This document shows positions 55,643-64,000 of a stretch of DNA of 64,000 bases, one piece after another. The notes under the pieces are model-generated. The model was not told the origin of the DNA. It worked only from the letters and a program-made list of their open reading frames with translations, and made no database searches. How positions within the stretch are numbered: position 1 is the stretch's first letter; the number at the start of each line of letters is the position of its first letter. The stretch comes from Amborella trichopoda (lineage: Eukaryota > Streptophyta > Magnoliopsida > Amborellales > Amborellaceae): NCBI RefSeq assembly GCF_000471905.2, contig NW_006498608.1, forward strand, positions 6,856,122-6,920,121, read 5' to 3'. The translations under genes and the position numbers were made by a program.

Positions 55643-55845
55643 TCTCATGTAAAACATGCAAACATATTGATCTCGATCATGGAGGATTTAAAGTCCTAAA
55701 TATGATTTATCTTACAACACTTTTTTCTATATCATATGTTTCTTTCTCATGTAAAACATGCAAACATATTGATCTCAATCATGGAGGATTTAAAGTCCTA
55801 AATATGATCTATCTTACAACATTTTTTTCTAAATCATATGTTTCA
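55643..55845. repeat. 102-bp tandem duplication (two copies)
   Basis: Units start at 55643 and 55745 (TCTCATGTAAAACATGCAAA). They differ at only a few positions. The period is a multiple of three, so a short ORF (55576-55857) reads the same 34-residue segment twice. I see no homology or start context to support a gene. Confidence 0.75.
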
Positions 55846-56064
55846 AGAATTCCATGACAAATTGACGACATGAATAGATTTCCTAGCCATCATATACCTG
55901 ATTTTTTAACAAGGTTACAAGGTGTGGCATTATTGGTAAAGCCTTAGCAAAACCTCATATTTTGAAATAATGCAATCCCAATCCCCACACTTGCTTTAGA
56001 CCAAAATGTTATGCACTGTACCACTAAATGAAATTGCAAAGCTCCAACATAGGTACCATTTAGG

Positions 56065-56875
56065 TAGGGGTGGCAACAGGTTTGACCTAGACCCCGACCT
56101 GAAAACAATATATAGGACTTGGATATGAAGTTATGGGACTTGGATCTGATTGGATCCGACCCAAAAATTTTAAAAAATATATAATTTAAATGTATTTAAA
56201 TATTATATTAAAAGAAAAAATTTATATAGAGCCGAGGCTCTAAATAATCAAATTAGAGCACACCTCAAAAATTTCACTAGAAGAGGTTGTTTTGATTCTC
56301 AAATATCCTCAAATTGATCATCTCGACATCAAGATGTATGGACATGAGAAAAAAATGGATTTCAAGTTTTGAAAATAGTGCATCTTATAATGTATTCTTG
56401 GACTGTCAATTTTCAAGATTTTCATAGATCTGCTCGATCCATACTATTTTTGAAGCGTTAATCATACTATTTTTGAAGCTTTAAATTTTATAATTAAAGA
56501 TGACAATATATTTTAATACTATCACAAAGATTTCTAGTATTGAAACCATATTTCTTGACACTATTTGAAGGTGCGCTTTACTTTGATGGTTTAAAGCCTC
56601 AACTCTGTACAAACCACATCCTAAATTAAATACATACATGTATTATGTATATATTATAACTAAATATATATAATTTTATTTATTTAAATATTTTAAAATA
56701 TTATTAAAGTATTGTATATTAATATTGTTTAAATATTACCACTATTTGGATCGGGGGCCGGACCCAGATCCGGGTCGGGTCTACATGGACCTGGACCAAG
56801 ACCCAACCTGCCCAATCCAATTTTTGACCATACCATGACCCAGGTCGGGTCGGGTCTGGTCTATTGCCACCCCTA
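56065..56875. mobile_element. hAT-like element (TAGGGGTGGCAA ends) with nested insert
   Basis: The left end TAGGGGTGGCAACAGG and the right end TATTGCCACCCCTA are near-perfect inverted repeats of the widespread hAT type. Subterminal GACCCGGGTCGGGTC-like sequence follows. The 8-bp flank duplication is not convincing. The Mutator-like copy B4 sits inside it. Confidence 0.72.
56213..56621. mobile_element. Mutator-like non-autonomous element, copy B4 (nested)
   Basis: The left end AGAAAAAATTTATATAGAGC is followed by the palindrome GAGCCGAGGCTC; the right end, reverse-complemented, is GGATGTGGTTTGTACAGAG. Flanks TATATTAAA (56204-56212) and TAAATTAAA (56622-56630) match 8/9. It carries a small internal duplication (TACTATTTTTGAAGC) at about 56440-56480. 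It inserted into the hAT-like element, so it is the younger of the two. Confidence 0.82.
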
Positions 56876-57374
56876 ATCTTACGAAAACTGCACAGAGATA
56901 AAGAAAAATAAAAACCATTTTTGTAACTCCAATAGCTGTGAATGTGAGATTCCAATTTAGCCGGGCCAAATAGGAGAAAAAAAGAACAAAACCAAAATAT
57001 TGGCTTGAATTTTTAACTATTTAAGTTGTAGTTTATATCCATTCAATCCCTATCATTAAATAGCAAGATCCTACATCAATTGGGATGGGCTTGCTTTGGA
57101 CTTTAAGGCCTTGTCTGAATAGACCACTAATCAGGATTCATATTGTTTTCTCCCTCCGGTTATGCAGGGATGCCATCAAAAGTTCGCAGCTTATTTCTGA
57201 ATATTGCTTTTGGCACTCTGCTTGTGCAGAAAATGCCACTTATCATAAGCTAGTTTTAAACTATCTTAAAAATAGATTTTTAATTTAAAATTATAGGGAT
57301 TCAATCTAGATTTTATTTTTAAAAATTAAAGGTGATTGTGACCGCTTTACATTGAAGGAATCTTATTATATATT
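56876..57374. other. Gene-free stretch
   Basis: No gene or clear element. The plus ORF at 57085-57288 has no recognisable domain. Confidence 0.4.
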
Positions 57375-57895
57375 TGAGAAAGATTTATATACTTTCCTAC
57401 AACATAGAAGATCTATGTTTCCCCTACCTTCCAGCCGTCTAATTTTGATAAGGTGAGCCACTCACCATTTGATATTAGATTTGACACCTCATAGTATTTT
57501 ACTTTTAATGCTTTTTATACAAATTGTATGAATATGAAATTTGATACGTGCCATCTTCTCATTGGGGAACACCTATAAAAAATGTTAACAATAATTTTTT
57601 TATAAAATATAATGACCAAAATACCCCTTAAAACTTTCATAGGTATTTTGGATATTTTATTTTTATTGAGAATATATTTTTTAGAAGTTCGAGTTTAATA
57701 GAGGATTGGATGCCCAAAATTTGGTGACAAAATAGTTTATAAAAAAATATTAAAAACAAAACAATGTAAAGACATGACATTGTGATTAGGGCAATCTTAT
57801 CCCTCCATTCAAAATTGATGGTTGGATAAGGGGAAGTATATAGATTTTATGTTGTAGAAAAAGCATAAAAAGCTTGCCCTATATACTTTTCTTTC
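57375..57895. mobile_element. MITE with CTACAACATA inverted arms
   Basis: The left arm TATACTTTCCTACAACATAG, then AAGATCTATGTTTCCCC, is mirrored at the right by CTACAACATAAAATCTATAT, then ACTTCCCC (reverse complement of 57820-57870). The arms extend into CCAGCCGTC / CCAACCATC. The interior is AT-rich and non-coding. Ends are approximate and the superfamily undetermined. Confidence 0.55.
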
Positions 57896-58351
57896 GAAAA
57901 AAACAAAACACTATTTTTTACTTTTTTCTATAATGCTAGGACTTAGGAGGAAGAATAACCTTAGGAGCGTGGTCCAACCTACCCTAGACCAAAAGCCTAG
58001 TGCTAAGCATTGTATTTGAATAGGTAAAGAGTAAAAGAAAACTGTTTCTTAGTACAAAAGAAGTCAAAATAACTCTTGATTTTTAAAAGTAAAATAAGAT
58101 GGTTAGAGAAGCACCATTACCGCACTTAGAGAAATGACACACCCTAGTTGTCTCAATTTTCATCAAACGGCTTGGTGGGGTTTGTGATTTTTGTGCGCAA
58201 ACAAAACAATGATATTTTAAGTAGCTAGTAGCTAGCAGTTGAGGTTAGCAATAATACATATCGAGTTCGACTCTTACCCCTGAATTCTCAAAAAATAAAA
58301 GATATTAGACTCGTTGAATGCATCACATTTTGATATTTTCAAACAAGCCAT
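57896..58351. other. Gene-free stretch, possible SINE
   Basis: At about 58215-58300, box A-like TAGCAGTTGAGGTTAGC, box B-like GAGTTCGACTC and an A-rich end lie between GATATT repeats. This would suit a SINE but is weak. No gene. Confidence 0.35.
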
Positions 58352-58698
58352 CAGTGTTTCCAAAAATCAAACTGGTCTCTAAATTGGGCAAGGGCTAGTG
58401 TAAGTAACCGGTAAATCGACTGGTTCAATCGACCTAACCGAGTATGTCCCTACCCGTCCAAAATGTACTTAAAAAATAAAAAATGCAAAAAAACTAAAAA
58501 ATATGAAAAATATATTGAAGCTGAAAAGTAGTGAAAAAATATATTTTTTAAAAAGTGATTTGTGCCCAAGGGTATTTTAAAAAATAAAAAATCGAAAAAT
58601 ATAAAAATAAGTATTCATGGCCAAAACACTTCCAATCCTTGCTAAAATGATAATAATAATAAAAAAACACATTACAAACAAATCTCTCATCTTTTGGG

Positions 58699-58737
<39 letters not shown>

Positions 58738-58970
58738 TAAACTACCTGACCGGGCCACCAAAACCGGCCAAAACAATTCCAATCCTTGCCAAAATGAAAA
58801 ATTATTTAAAAAAACACATTACAAACAAATCTCTTATTTTTTGGGATTATATATATATATATATATAACTTTAATTTTTTTAAACTACCCGACATGACCA
58901 CCAAAACCGATCAAAATCGGATCGACAAGTGCCCAATTCCAATTTGACCGACCAGTTCGGATATTTTGAA
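58352..58970. mobile_element. hAT-like element with internal duplication and (TA)n
   Basis: The left end CAGTGTTTCCAAAAATC and the subterminal CCGGTAAATCGACTGG, with the right side GACCGACCAGTTCGGATAT, match the family at 51.08 and 51.64 kb. Inside, a ~150-bp block is duplicated (CACATTACAAACAAATCTCT at ~58667 and ~58815), each copy followed by (TA)n, the first at 58700-58730. The right boundary is approximate. ORFs through (TA)n are meaningless. Confidence 0.6.
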
Positions 58971-59300
58971 TGACATATTTTGCTATCAAGATGAAATAGA
59001 GTTTTTGGAACCTCATAAACTCAACAAGAGACATGGATCGTTAGCGTCATTTTCTACTTTATTTCATGAAGATAGCACATTCCCTTCCACGTTTGTAATG
59101 ATTCATTTCTTAGCACAAGTAGTCGATCATATTATCATTGATTCATTTCTATAATTGTTGATTGTATATCTATTGGTTCCTTATCATAGGTGGGGGGAGA
59201 TCTTTTTTAAGAAGCTTGGCTTTTGAACACGTAACCTTAATTGTGGTTTTCAAATTAGGCTTCATAAATTAGGCAAATTATCATCGACTTTGTTAGATGA

Positions 59301-59531
59301 GATTGTCTACAAAGATACCATTTATCTTTTTTTACAAGGAGGTCTCAAGTATTCTCACTCATTAGATGTCAAATTGGATGGTTTAAGATGAATCATGAAG
59401 TTCAATAATTTTTTTGGAACTTTGTGCCTATTCAATAGCACTCTTATGACAACCCATTTTGAAATTTAAGAGACAAGAATGATTGCGACCTCCTTGTACA
59501 TAAGATAAATGATCTCTTTGTAGATCACCCC
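59301..59531. mobile_element. MITE family A, copy with both arms
   Basis: The left arm GATTGTCTACAAAGATACC, then TACAAGGAGGTCTCAAG, pairs with the reverse complement of the right arm: GTGATCTACAAAGAGATC, then GTACAAGGAGGTCGCAAT. The centre includes GAATCATGAAGTTCAAT. Non-coding. Confidence 0.65.
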
Positions 59532-59675
59532 TGGTTAGATATGCTAACATATCATATGTTCATGGCGGAGTATAATGTAGATTTACTCTCTTCGTTAAAA
59601 CCCCATGTGGGAGTAATTTTAAGACTCTAAAATTTGGACATCTACCTCCTTGACTAATATCCAACTTTCAAAAAA

Positions 59676-60475
59676 GGAAAAAGTTTATATAAAGTTACAA
59701 TCTTATACTATTGAAGCAAGGTGCACCTCACAAATCTCATAGAAGAGATTGTTTTGACACTGACCGGGGATAAAAAGAAAATTACTCACATTGAACAAAT
59801 GGAGCTAATGCCCTAAAAGGGGTGAAGGGGTTTGGGGAATCCAAAGCTAAAAAGAGATGGGGAACAGGGGAGAAGTGGAATCCAAAAGATTTTTCAATCA
59901 AGGGCTAAATGGGTTTGATAAATAATAGGCACTCTAAGATCTTTTTCAAACATGCTCCCATTTTGAGTCAAGAGATAGATAAATAGACATAAGAGATAGA
60001 TAAATAGACACATCCCATTACATTAATCGACGTAGTGGCTGAGGTAGGTTTAATAAATAATAGGGACTTTAAGATCTTTTTTAAACCTGCTCCCATATTG
60101 AGTCATAAATAGACACATCCCATTGCACTGATTAGGGGCGTTCGTAGTGGCTGAGGAGATCGAAGACCAAGAAGTGAGTTATAGTTTGATAACCCTTCAA
60201 TTAATTATCTCGATATGTGCATGAAAAAAAAAAGAAAAAGAGTTTCATATCCAAAAAATAATTCATCTTGTAATAAGTTATTTGTACCCGTCTTAAATAG
60301 TCTTTCAAGTGTTCATTGAACCGTTCGATTTGTACCATTTTTAAAATTACATATTTTTATCTAAGAATGAAAATAGATTTTCATGCAGTCATACTAGAAC
60401 AATATCTCTAAACAAATTTAAGAAGTGAGCTTTACGTGTACGGTATAAAGAGGCAACTTTATACAACATCACCCT
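59676..60475. mobile_element. Mutator-like element C6 interrupted by ~415-bp insertion
   Basis: Ends are GGAAAAAGTTTATATAAAG and, reverse-complemented, GGGTGATGTTGTATAAAG. Flanks TTCAAAAAA (59667-59675) and TTCAAAACA (60476-60484) match 8/9. Family sequence breaks at about 59768 (TTTTGACACTGA) and resumes at about 60184 (TAACCCTTCAATT). The insert is of unknown type and contains a ~134-bp tandem duplication (AATAATAGG.ACT, TAAGATCTTTTT; from ~59917 and ~60051). Confidence 0.75.
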
Positions 60476-60484
60476 TCAAAACAA

Positions 60485-61555
60485 GAAAAGAAATAGATGC
60501 ACTTTTCGTTTGTCCCTTAAAAAATAATGTTGTATATTTTGAATACATGTTGTCGAAGAGCTCATAATCAATTTATTTTCTATTTTGAACCGACTCCTCT
60601 GGCGATTCTAAGTGAATCCCAAATTTTGAAATAGAGAAAGCCCTCTTGTTAAGCAGGGGTTTTTTTTGACTCGAGGGACATACTTTTCTCATCAAATCAC
60701 AATTTAAGTATAAAGTACAGAGTTTGTACTTAAGCCATTCCAGGAGGGAGGGAGGCAGTCATATAACTTGGTGTAAAAAGGCATTGGATCGTTGTTTAAT
60801 GAGGATGAGGAAACAATAACGTTACGGGGACTGATTTTGAAGATGGAGGGGACGATTGTAAAGGATTGGTTGGGGTTCGTGAATACAACTTGCGTGGTAT
60901 ATTCCTTCTCTGAGACAGAAAGTTTCATCGTTTTCCACGACAAACTCGCGGTGGATGACGTTTTACGAATCATAGATAAAAAAAAGGTTGTTAGGTCATG
61001 AGGTACGAGAGAAGGAAGAGTTTTGGCTCTTTCCCTTTCCCTTTCCCTTTCCCTTGCTGTAAATCTCTCTCTACAAAGAAAGAGAGAGAGAGAGAGAGGG
61101 GGTTTATTTATGGAACAAGTAGCAGAGCGAGCGTGAGGAGTCCCTCCTCTCTCTCTCTCTCTTTCTCTCTCTCTAAATTGTTAAATTTAGCAGGGATAGA
61201 ATATGATAGCCCCACCCTACCCTCCAAGATTCCTTCCCCTAAAAACTTACCAACCCCAATTTTCGAAACAAAAAATCTACCGTAAATTCCTACATATCAA
61301 CTAAACCTACTTGAAGAAATATAAAATTTTTTTTTTTTTTTGTATCCATGCAAATTATCTGGCTACGGTGAATATCTCTTCAATATGTACTTTTTCCTGG
61401 ATTTTATCACCTTTTTTCTCTCTATTTTTTTACAACCTCAGAAAATCAATTCTTCATTTTTCCTCTATTTTTCTGTAACCTTGGAAAATCAATTTCCATT
61501 TTTTTCTCTGTTTTTCTTTTCAGCCTTTGGGAAAAGGATACCTGATATTAAATTT
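60485..61555. other. FAF-like gene 3' flank with microsatellites
   Basis: Contains (CCCTTT)n-like repeats at 61019-61055 and GA and CT runs at 61080-61098 and 61147-61174. ORFs on both strands at 60704-61001 are unrecognised. The final few hundred bases are probably the FAF-like 3' untranslated region (minus strand). No other gene identified. Confidence 0.4.
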
Positions 61556-62413
61556 TCAAGTTGTTGTGACGCATTGATGGTTCCAAAGAGCCATGTGGTT
61601 TCTCTGGTCTTGACACCTCCAGCTAGCTGGAATATTCAAACTTTTCGGCCACTTTCCGGCTATAAAACTCGCCGGAATATCTTTTTCCGACCATATCTCA
61701 GACTCTCTCTCTTCAATCGCATTTTCAACCGGTTTTACTGGATCTTCTACTTCTCTCTCTTCTTCTTCTTCTCTCACTTCTTCTTCTTTATCAGAACTTC
61801 TGATCATGTGAAGGCGCAGCCTTCCATTTTCACGGCAAGCCCTAAGAACTTCTTGCCTCAAAATGACGACTTCTCTGAGTATAAATCGGCCCTCCGTTTT
61901 CACTGGTTTCAGAAAGTAGCTCACCTGGCCATTTTTGCTCAATGTAGAGAGAGGAGGGGGGAAATTCACCTTTGATCTCAGCAAAAGCTTCCTTTTATAC
62001 CTTCTCTGTAACATTGAGCTCTCTTTCTCACTCCTCCTGCTCTCGATTCTGAGCTCTGCTTCCTTTTCCTCAGAACTCTCGATCCCTAGGCTCTCTGTGC
62101 ACGAATTCAAGCCATGAACGCCCCATTCAGGGCATTTCGCTGGAAAAATCTTGCATTCCGGTCTATCCGACTGTTTCCTGGCAAGTTTTGGCGGAATACT
62201 CTTGTTTTTTGCAGGAAAAATCTCAGATTTTCTTAGTGCGGAAGCTACTAGAATGTTTGCTGGCTTTTGAAGCTCCTTGTTGATCAGGATGAGGAGACCA
62301 GCGGAATTATGGAGATTCTGGCCTTTAATGTGTGTTTTCGGGCAATCGTCCTGATTTTTCAGCCGGTCTGAGTCGTCGGAAAAGCAGAGGAAGCTCCTGC
62401 AAAGGCTCTGCAT
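61556..62413 (-). CDS. FANTASTIC FOUR-like (FAF domain) protein
   Basis: Single-exon, 285 aa. I chose the ATG at 62413 (M-Q-S-L-C-R-S-F); the frame upstream opens only with TTG. Residues 105-110 are C-T-E-S-L-G, the short motif found before the domain in FAF family proteins. The FAF domain covers ~149-204: F-P-P-P-L-S-T-L-S, then G-R-F-I-L-R-E-V, R-Q-E-V-L-R-A-C-R-E-N-G-R-L-R-L. An acidic Glu-rich stretch (~208-225) follows, as is usual. In Arabidopsis FAF1-4 affect shoot meristem size and WUSCHEL expression; the exact role of this member is unknown. The N-terminal ~100 residues are not conserved to my eye. The 211-aa antisense ORF is a shadow. A (GA)n tract lies 68-90 bp upstream. Confidence 0.88.
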   Translation of the reverse strand: MQSLCRSFLCFSDDSDRLKNQDDCPKTHIKGQNLHNSAGLLILINKELQKPANILVASALRKSEIFPAKNKSIPPKLARKQSDRPECKIFPAKCPEWGVHGLNSCTESLGIESSEEKEAELRIESRRSEKESSMLQRRYKRKLLLRSKVNFPPPLSTLSKNGQVSYFLKPVKTEGRFILREVVILRQEVLRACRENGRLRLHMIRSSDKEEEVREEEEEREVEDPVKPVENAIEERESEIWSEKDIPASFIAGKWPKSLNIPASWRCQDQRNHMALWNHQCVTTT

Positions 62414-62580
62414 GGCGCATCTAGAGAGAGAAAATGAACATACAAGATAGAGAGACAACGACTAAATTGGGAGGAGGTTTGAGAGAGAGAGAGAGAGAGA
62501 GAGAAAGAGGGGAGTTTTAGAGAGAGAATATGTAGAAAATAGAAACTGAGAGAAAGAGCAATGAGGGGTTAGAGAGAGGG
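62414..62580 (-). promoter_or_regulatory. FAF-like leader/promoter with (CT)n on sense strand
   Basis: On the coding strand this region is CT-rich: (GA)n on the plus strand at 62481-62503, plus further GAGAGA blocks to ~62577. It is probably 5' untranslated and core promoter sequence. No TATA box can be assigned. Confidence 0.5.
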
Positions 62581-63378
62581 ACCCGGTTTTTATGCAGCCA
62601 AATCCGCATAGGTGGAACTGCCGGCTTATTAATAAATTTATTTTTGAGATTGATTTTTGAATTTAAGTTTGAAGGATATATATGGAGTGTGAAAAATAAG
62701 TAAATTTTAAAATTAAAAATATTAATTTTAGTAAAAAAATGTTTGGATCGATAATTTTTATTGTTTTTAGATAAAATACTTACTTACATCTGTCTTAAAA
62801 CTAAATAATATATATATATATATTTTAAACAATATATATAGTCCAGCCCGCATGAAACAATTATCCTGTAGAGAGAACGGATATAAGGGTTTTGGGGGCG
62901 CGGAAATACACATAGGTTGGCAAATGATATTACTATTTAATTTTAAAATAAATTTGACAATCGATATGTGCGCACGTAAGGTACGCTGGAATATTGGGTG
63001 GAAATAATAATAATATGGGTGTATATAACATCAAAATTGCAAAAAAAAATATGAAAATTTATCTATTATTTATATTTATCCGAAAAATATAGTATTGTTT
63101 AATTGTTATTCTTATTATCCTCATACAAGAGATAAGCGGTAACGTCTCAAGGGGATTGGAGCCCTGAACCAACACCGCATGATGAGCTGGACCTCCTATG
63201 ATTGGTGGGGCCTACCCATTTGCCACATAGGCCTCCACCACTGTCTTCCCCTCTGTCTATGCCGACCTCTTCACTCTCTCTCTCTCTCCATCTCCATCTC
63301 TCTACTCCTCTCTATTTTCTTTTTTCTATTTTTTCGATAGCCCTTTCACTCGTGTTTTTTTTGACTCTTGCCCTCGAT
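62580..63378. repeat. Repeat family E copy, then gene-free DNA
   Basis: 62580-62850 matches the repeat at 28.39-28.67 kb (ACCCGGTTTTTATGCAGCC; TATTAATAAATTTAT; AAAATACTTACTTACAT; ATATATAGTCCAGCC). From 62850 to 63378 I see only AT-rich sequence, a (TC)n run at 63273-63288 and no gene. Confidence 0.5.
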
Positions 63379-64000
63379 TAGGGTTGAGAATTTACCCATT
63401 AATAGATCATAAAATGAGAGAGAGTAGATTTGGATGAATAATACCAACCAAATAAAACGCTTGTTAAGATGTGAGAATTAGTTAAAGTGGAATAACTGAA
63501 AAGAGCAAAAATAGGTTCAAAATAATATAGTTGGAAGTAGTCCGAAAAGATATAAAGACTTATGACTGCACTAAAGAGGTTTTTAACAGAGCATATTGGA
63601 GAACCAAAATTCATGTAGCCGACTCTAATTAATTGAAAAAAAAAAGCTAAAATGATGATGATTTAGATTCAAGATTTTGATCCAATGGGTCGGATCCAGA
63701 TCTAAAATTTAGATCCAAATATTAATTTAGATCAGATTTAGGTATAGGTGGATCTCATCTGGATCCGACCCAGTTATTCAAATATTATATACTATGTTAT
63801 ATATGGAGAATGATCATGTGTATTTTAAAATAATATATATTGATTTAAAAATCAGTTTGGATACAAATGTAATCGGATTGGATCTAAATTATTATTTGAA
63901 TCTAAATTTTGGATCCATATCAGAATTATAGATCCAAATCTCGGATCTATATCTAAATTCGAATAGAATATAAAATTGAAGTTTCAGATATGGATCAAGT
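63379..64000. mobile_element. hAT element related to the tRNA insert, runs off the window
   Basis: Starts TAGGGTTGAGAATTTACCCA, matching the start of the element at 5413. After an intervening LINE piece it continues with GATTTTGATCCAATGGGTC and GGATCCAGATCTAAAATTT, also shared with 5413-5651. The right end is outside the window. Confidence 0.65.
63394..63655 (+). mobile_element. LINE 3' fragment nested in the hAT element (copy L6)
   Basis: Ends with TTCATGTAGCCGACTCTAAT, an A-run and GATGATGAT on the plus strand, the same LINE 3' end as L1-L5. It interrupts the hAT-type sequence, so it inserted later. The minus-strand ORF across it is a shadow. Confidence 0.6.

Noticed and set aside
58617..58897. 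ORFs with (I-Y)n runs
   Set aside because: Translation of a (TA)n microsatellite inside a duplicated transposon segment.
60704..61001. Overlapping 89-aa (-) and 69-aa (+) ORFs
   Set aside because: No recognised domain, start context or splice partners on either strand. Kept as gene-free, although codon-like composition makes it worth a database search.
61019..61056. (CCCTTT)n run as telomere-like repeat
   Set aside because: The plant telomere repeat is TTTAGGG/CCCTAAA. This is a different hexamer with about five units, hence an ordinary microsatellite.
61340..61975. 211-aa plus-strand ORF opposite the FAF-like gene
   Set aside because: Phe/Leu/Ser-rich, low complexity and antisense to a recognisable FAF domain; judged a shadow.
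1..64000. CRISPR array, operon, prophage or toxin-antitoxin style systems
   Set aside because: Intron-bearing genes, plant families and plant transposons show a nuclear plant genome. Tandem repeats here lack regular unique spacers of CRISPR type.

Overview
This window is plant nuclear DNA. It is AT-rich, carries many GA/CT microsatellites, and has spliced genes with GT-AG introns of up to several kb, separated by old, nested transposable elements. The protein families are plant-typical (a FANTASTIC FOUR-like protein, an intronless TMN/EMP70 protein, a plant-type DNase I-like protein). It looks like a flowering plant; I would not name a species from sequence alone. There is one 30-N assembly gap at 19671-19700.

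Genes. (1) 9522-15519 (+): SpoU-type tRNA/rRNA methyltransferase in four exons. Exon 3 lacks one base relative to the expected frame, which either breaks the gene or is compensated by an alternative donor in exon 2. (2) 21631-23604 (+): intronless transmembrane 9 superfamily protein of 657 aa, the best-preserved gene here. (3) 37094-40818 (+): Mediator subunit 7 in five coding exons, 171 aa. Its leader seems to be spliced, possibly from a first exon near 28.93-29.11 kb. (4) 45585-50789 (+): endonuclease/exonuclease/phosphatase-fold protein, four exons, 519 aa, with several non-canonical active-site residues. (5) 61556-62413 (-): FANTASTIC FOUR-like protein, 285 aa. (6) 6320-6401 (+): intact tRNA-Ser(UGA). 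About 0.9 kb upstream, a tRNA-Ser-like pseudogene is split by a small hAT element with a perfect 8-bp target duplication. The genes are single-copy housekeeping or regulatory genes with no evident operon-like or pathway link.

Mobile elements fill most of the rest. The dominant one is a ~0.4-kb Mutator-like non-autonomous family with at least 11 copies; four have 9-bp flanking duplications matching 8/9 directly, and a fifth does if one terminal base is shifted. Others are several small hAT elements (8-bp duplications, CAGTG or TAGGG ends); a 1.86-kb hAT element with three tandem BED zinc-finger units; a 1.85-kb Tourist/PIF-like element containing ~1.4 kb of degenerate minisatellite; a recurrent MITE with long inverted repeats; remnants of a LINE with a (GAT)n-type tail, one with a 25-bp target duplication; a short tRNA-like SINE; and a foldback element just upstream of the MED7 start exon. 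Several elements are nested. Simple tandem duplications and CT-rich minisatellites (16.9-17.4 kb) complete the picture.

Layout: 0-9 kb repeats, tRNA and tRNA pseudogene; 9.2-15.5 kb methyltransferase; 15.5-21.3 kb AT- and CT-rich repeats with the gap; 21.3-24 kb TMN; 24-37 kb repeats, LINE and hAT-BED, possibly within a long MED7 leader intron; 37-41 kb MED7; 41-45 kb repeats; 45-51 kb EEP gene; 51-61 kb nested transposons; 61-62.5 kb FAF-like; 62.5-64 kb repeats.
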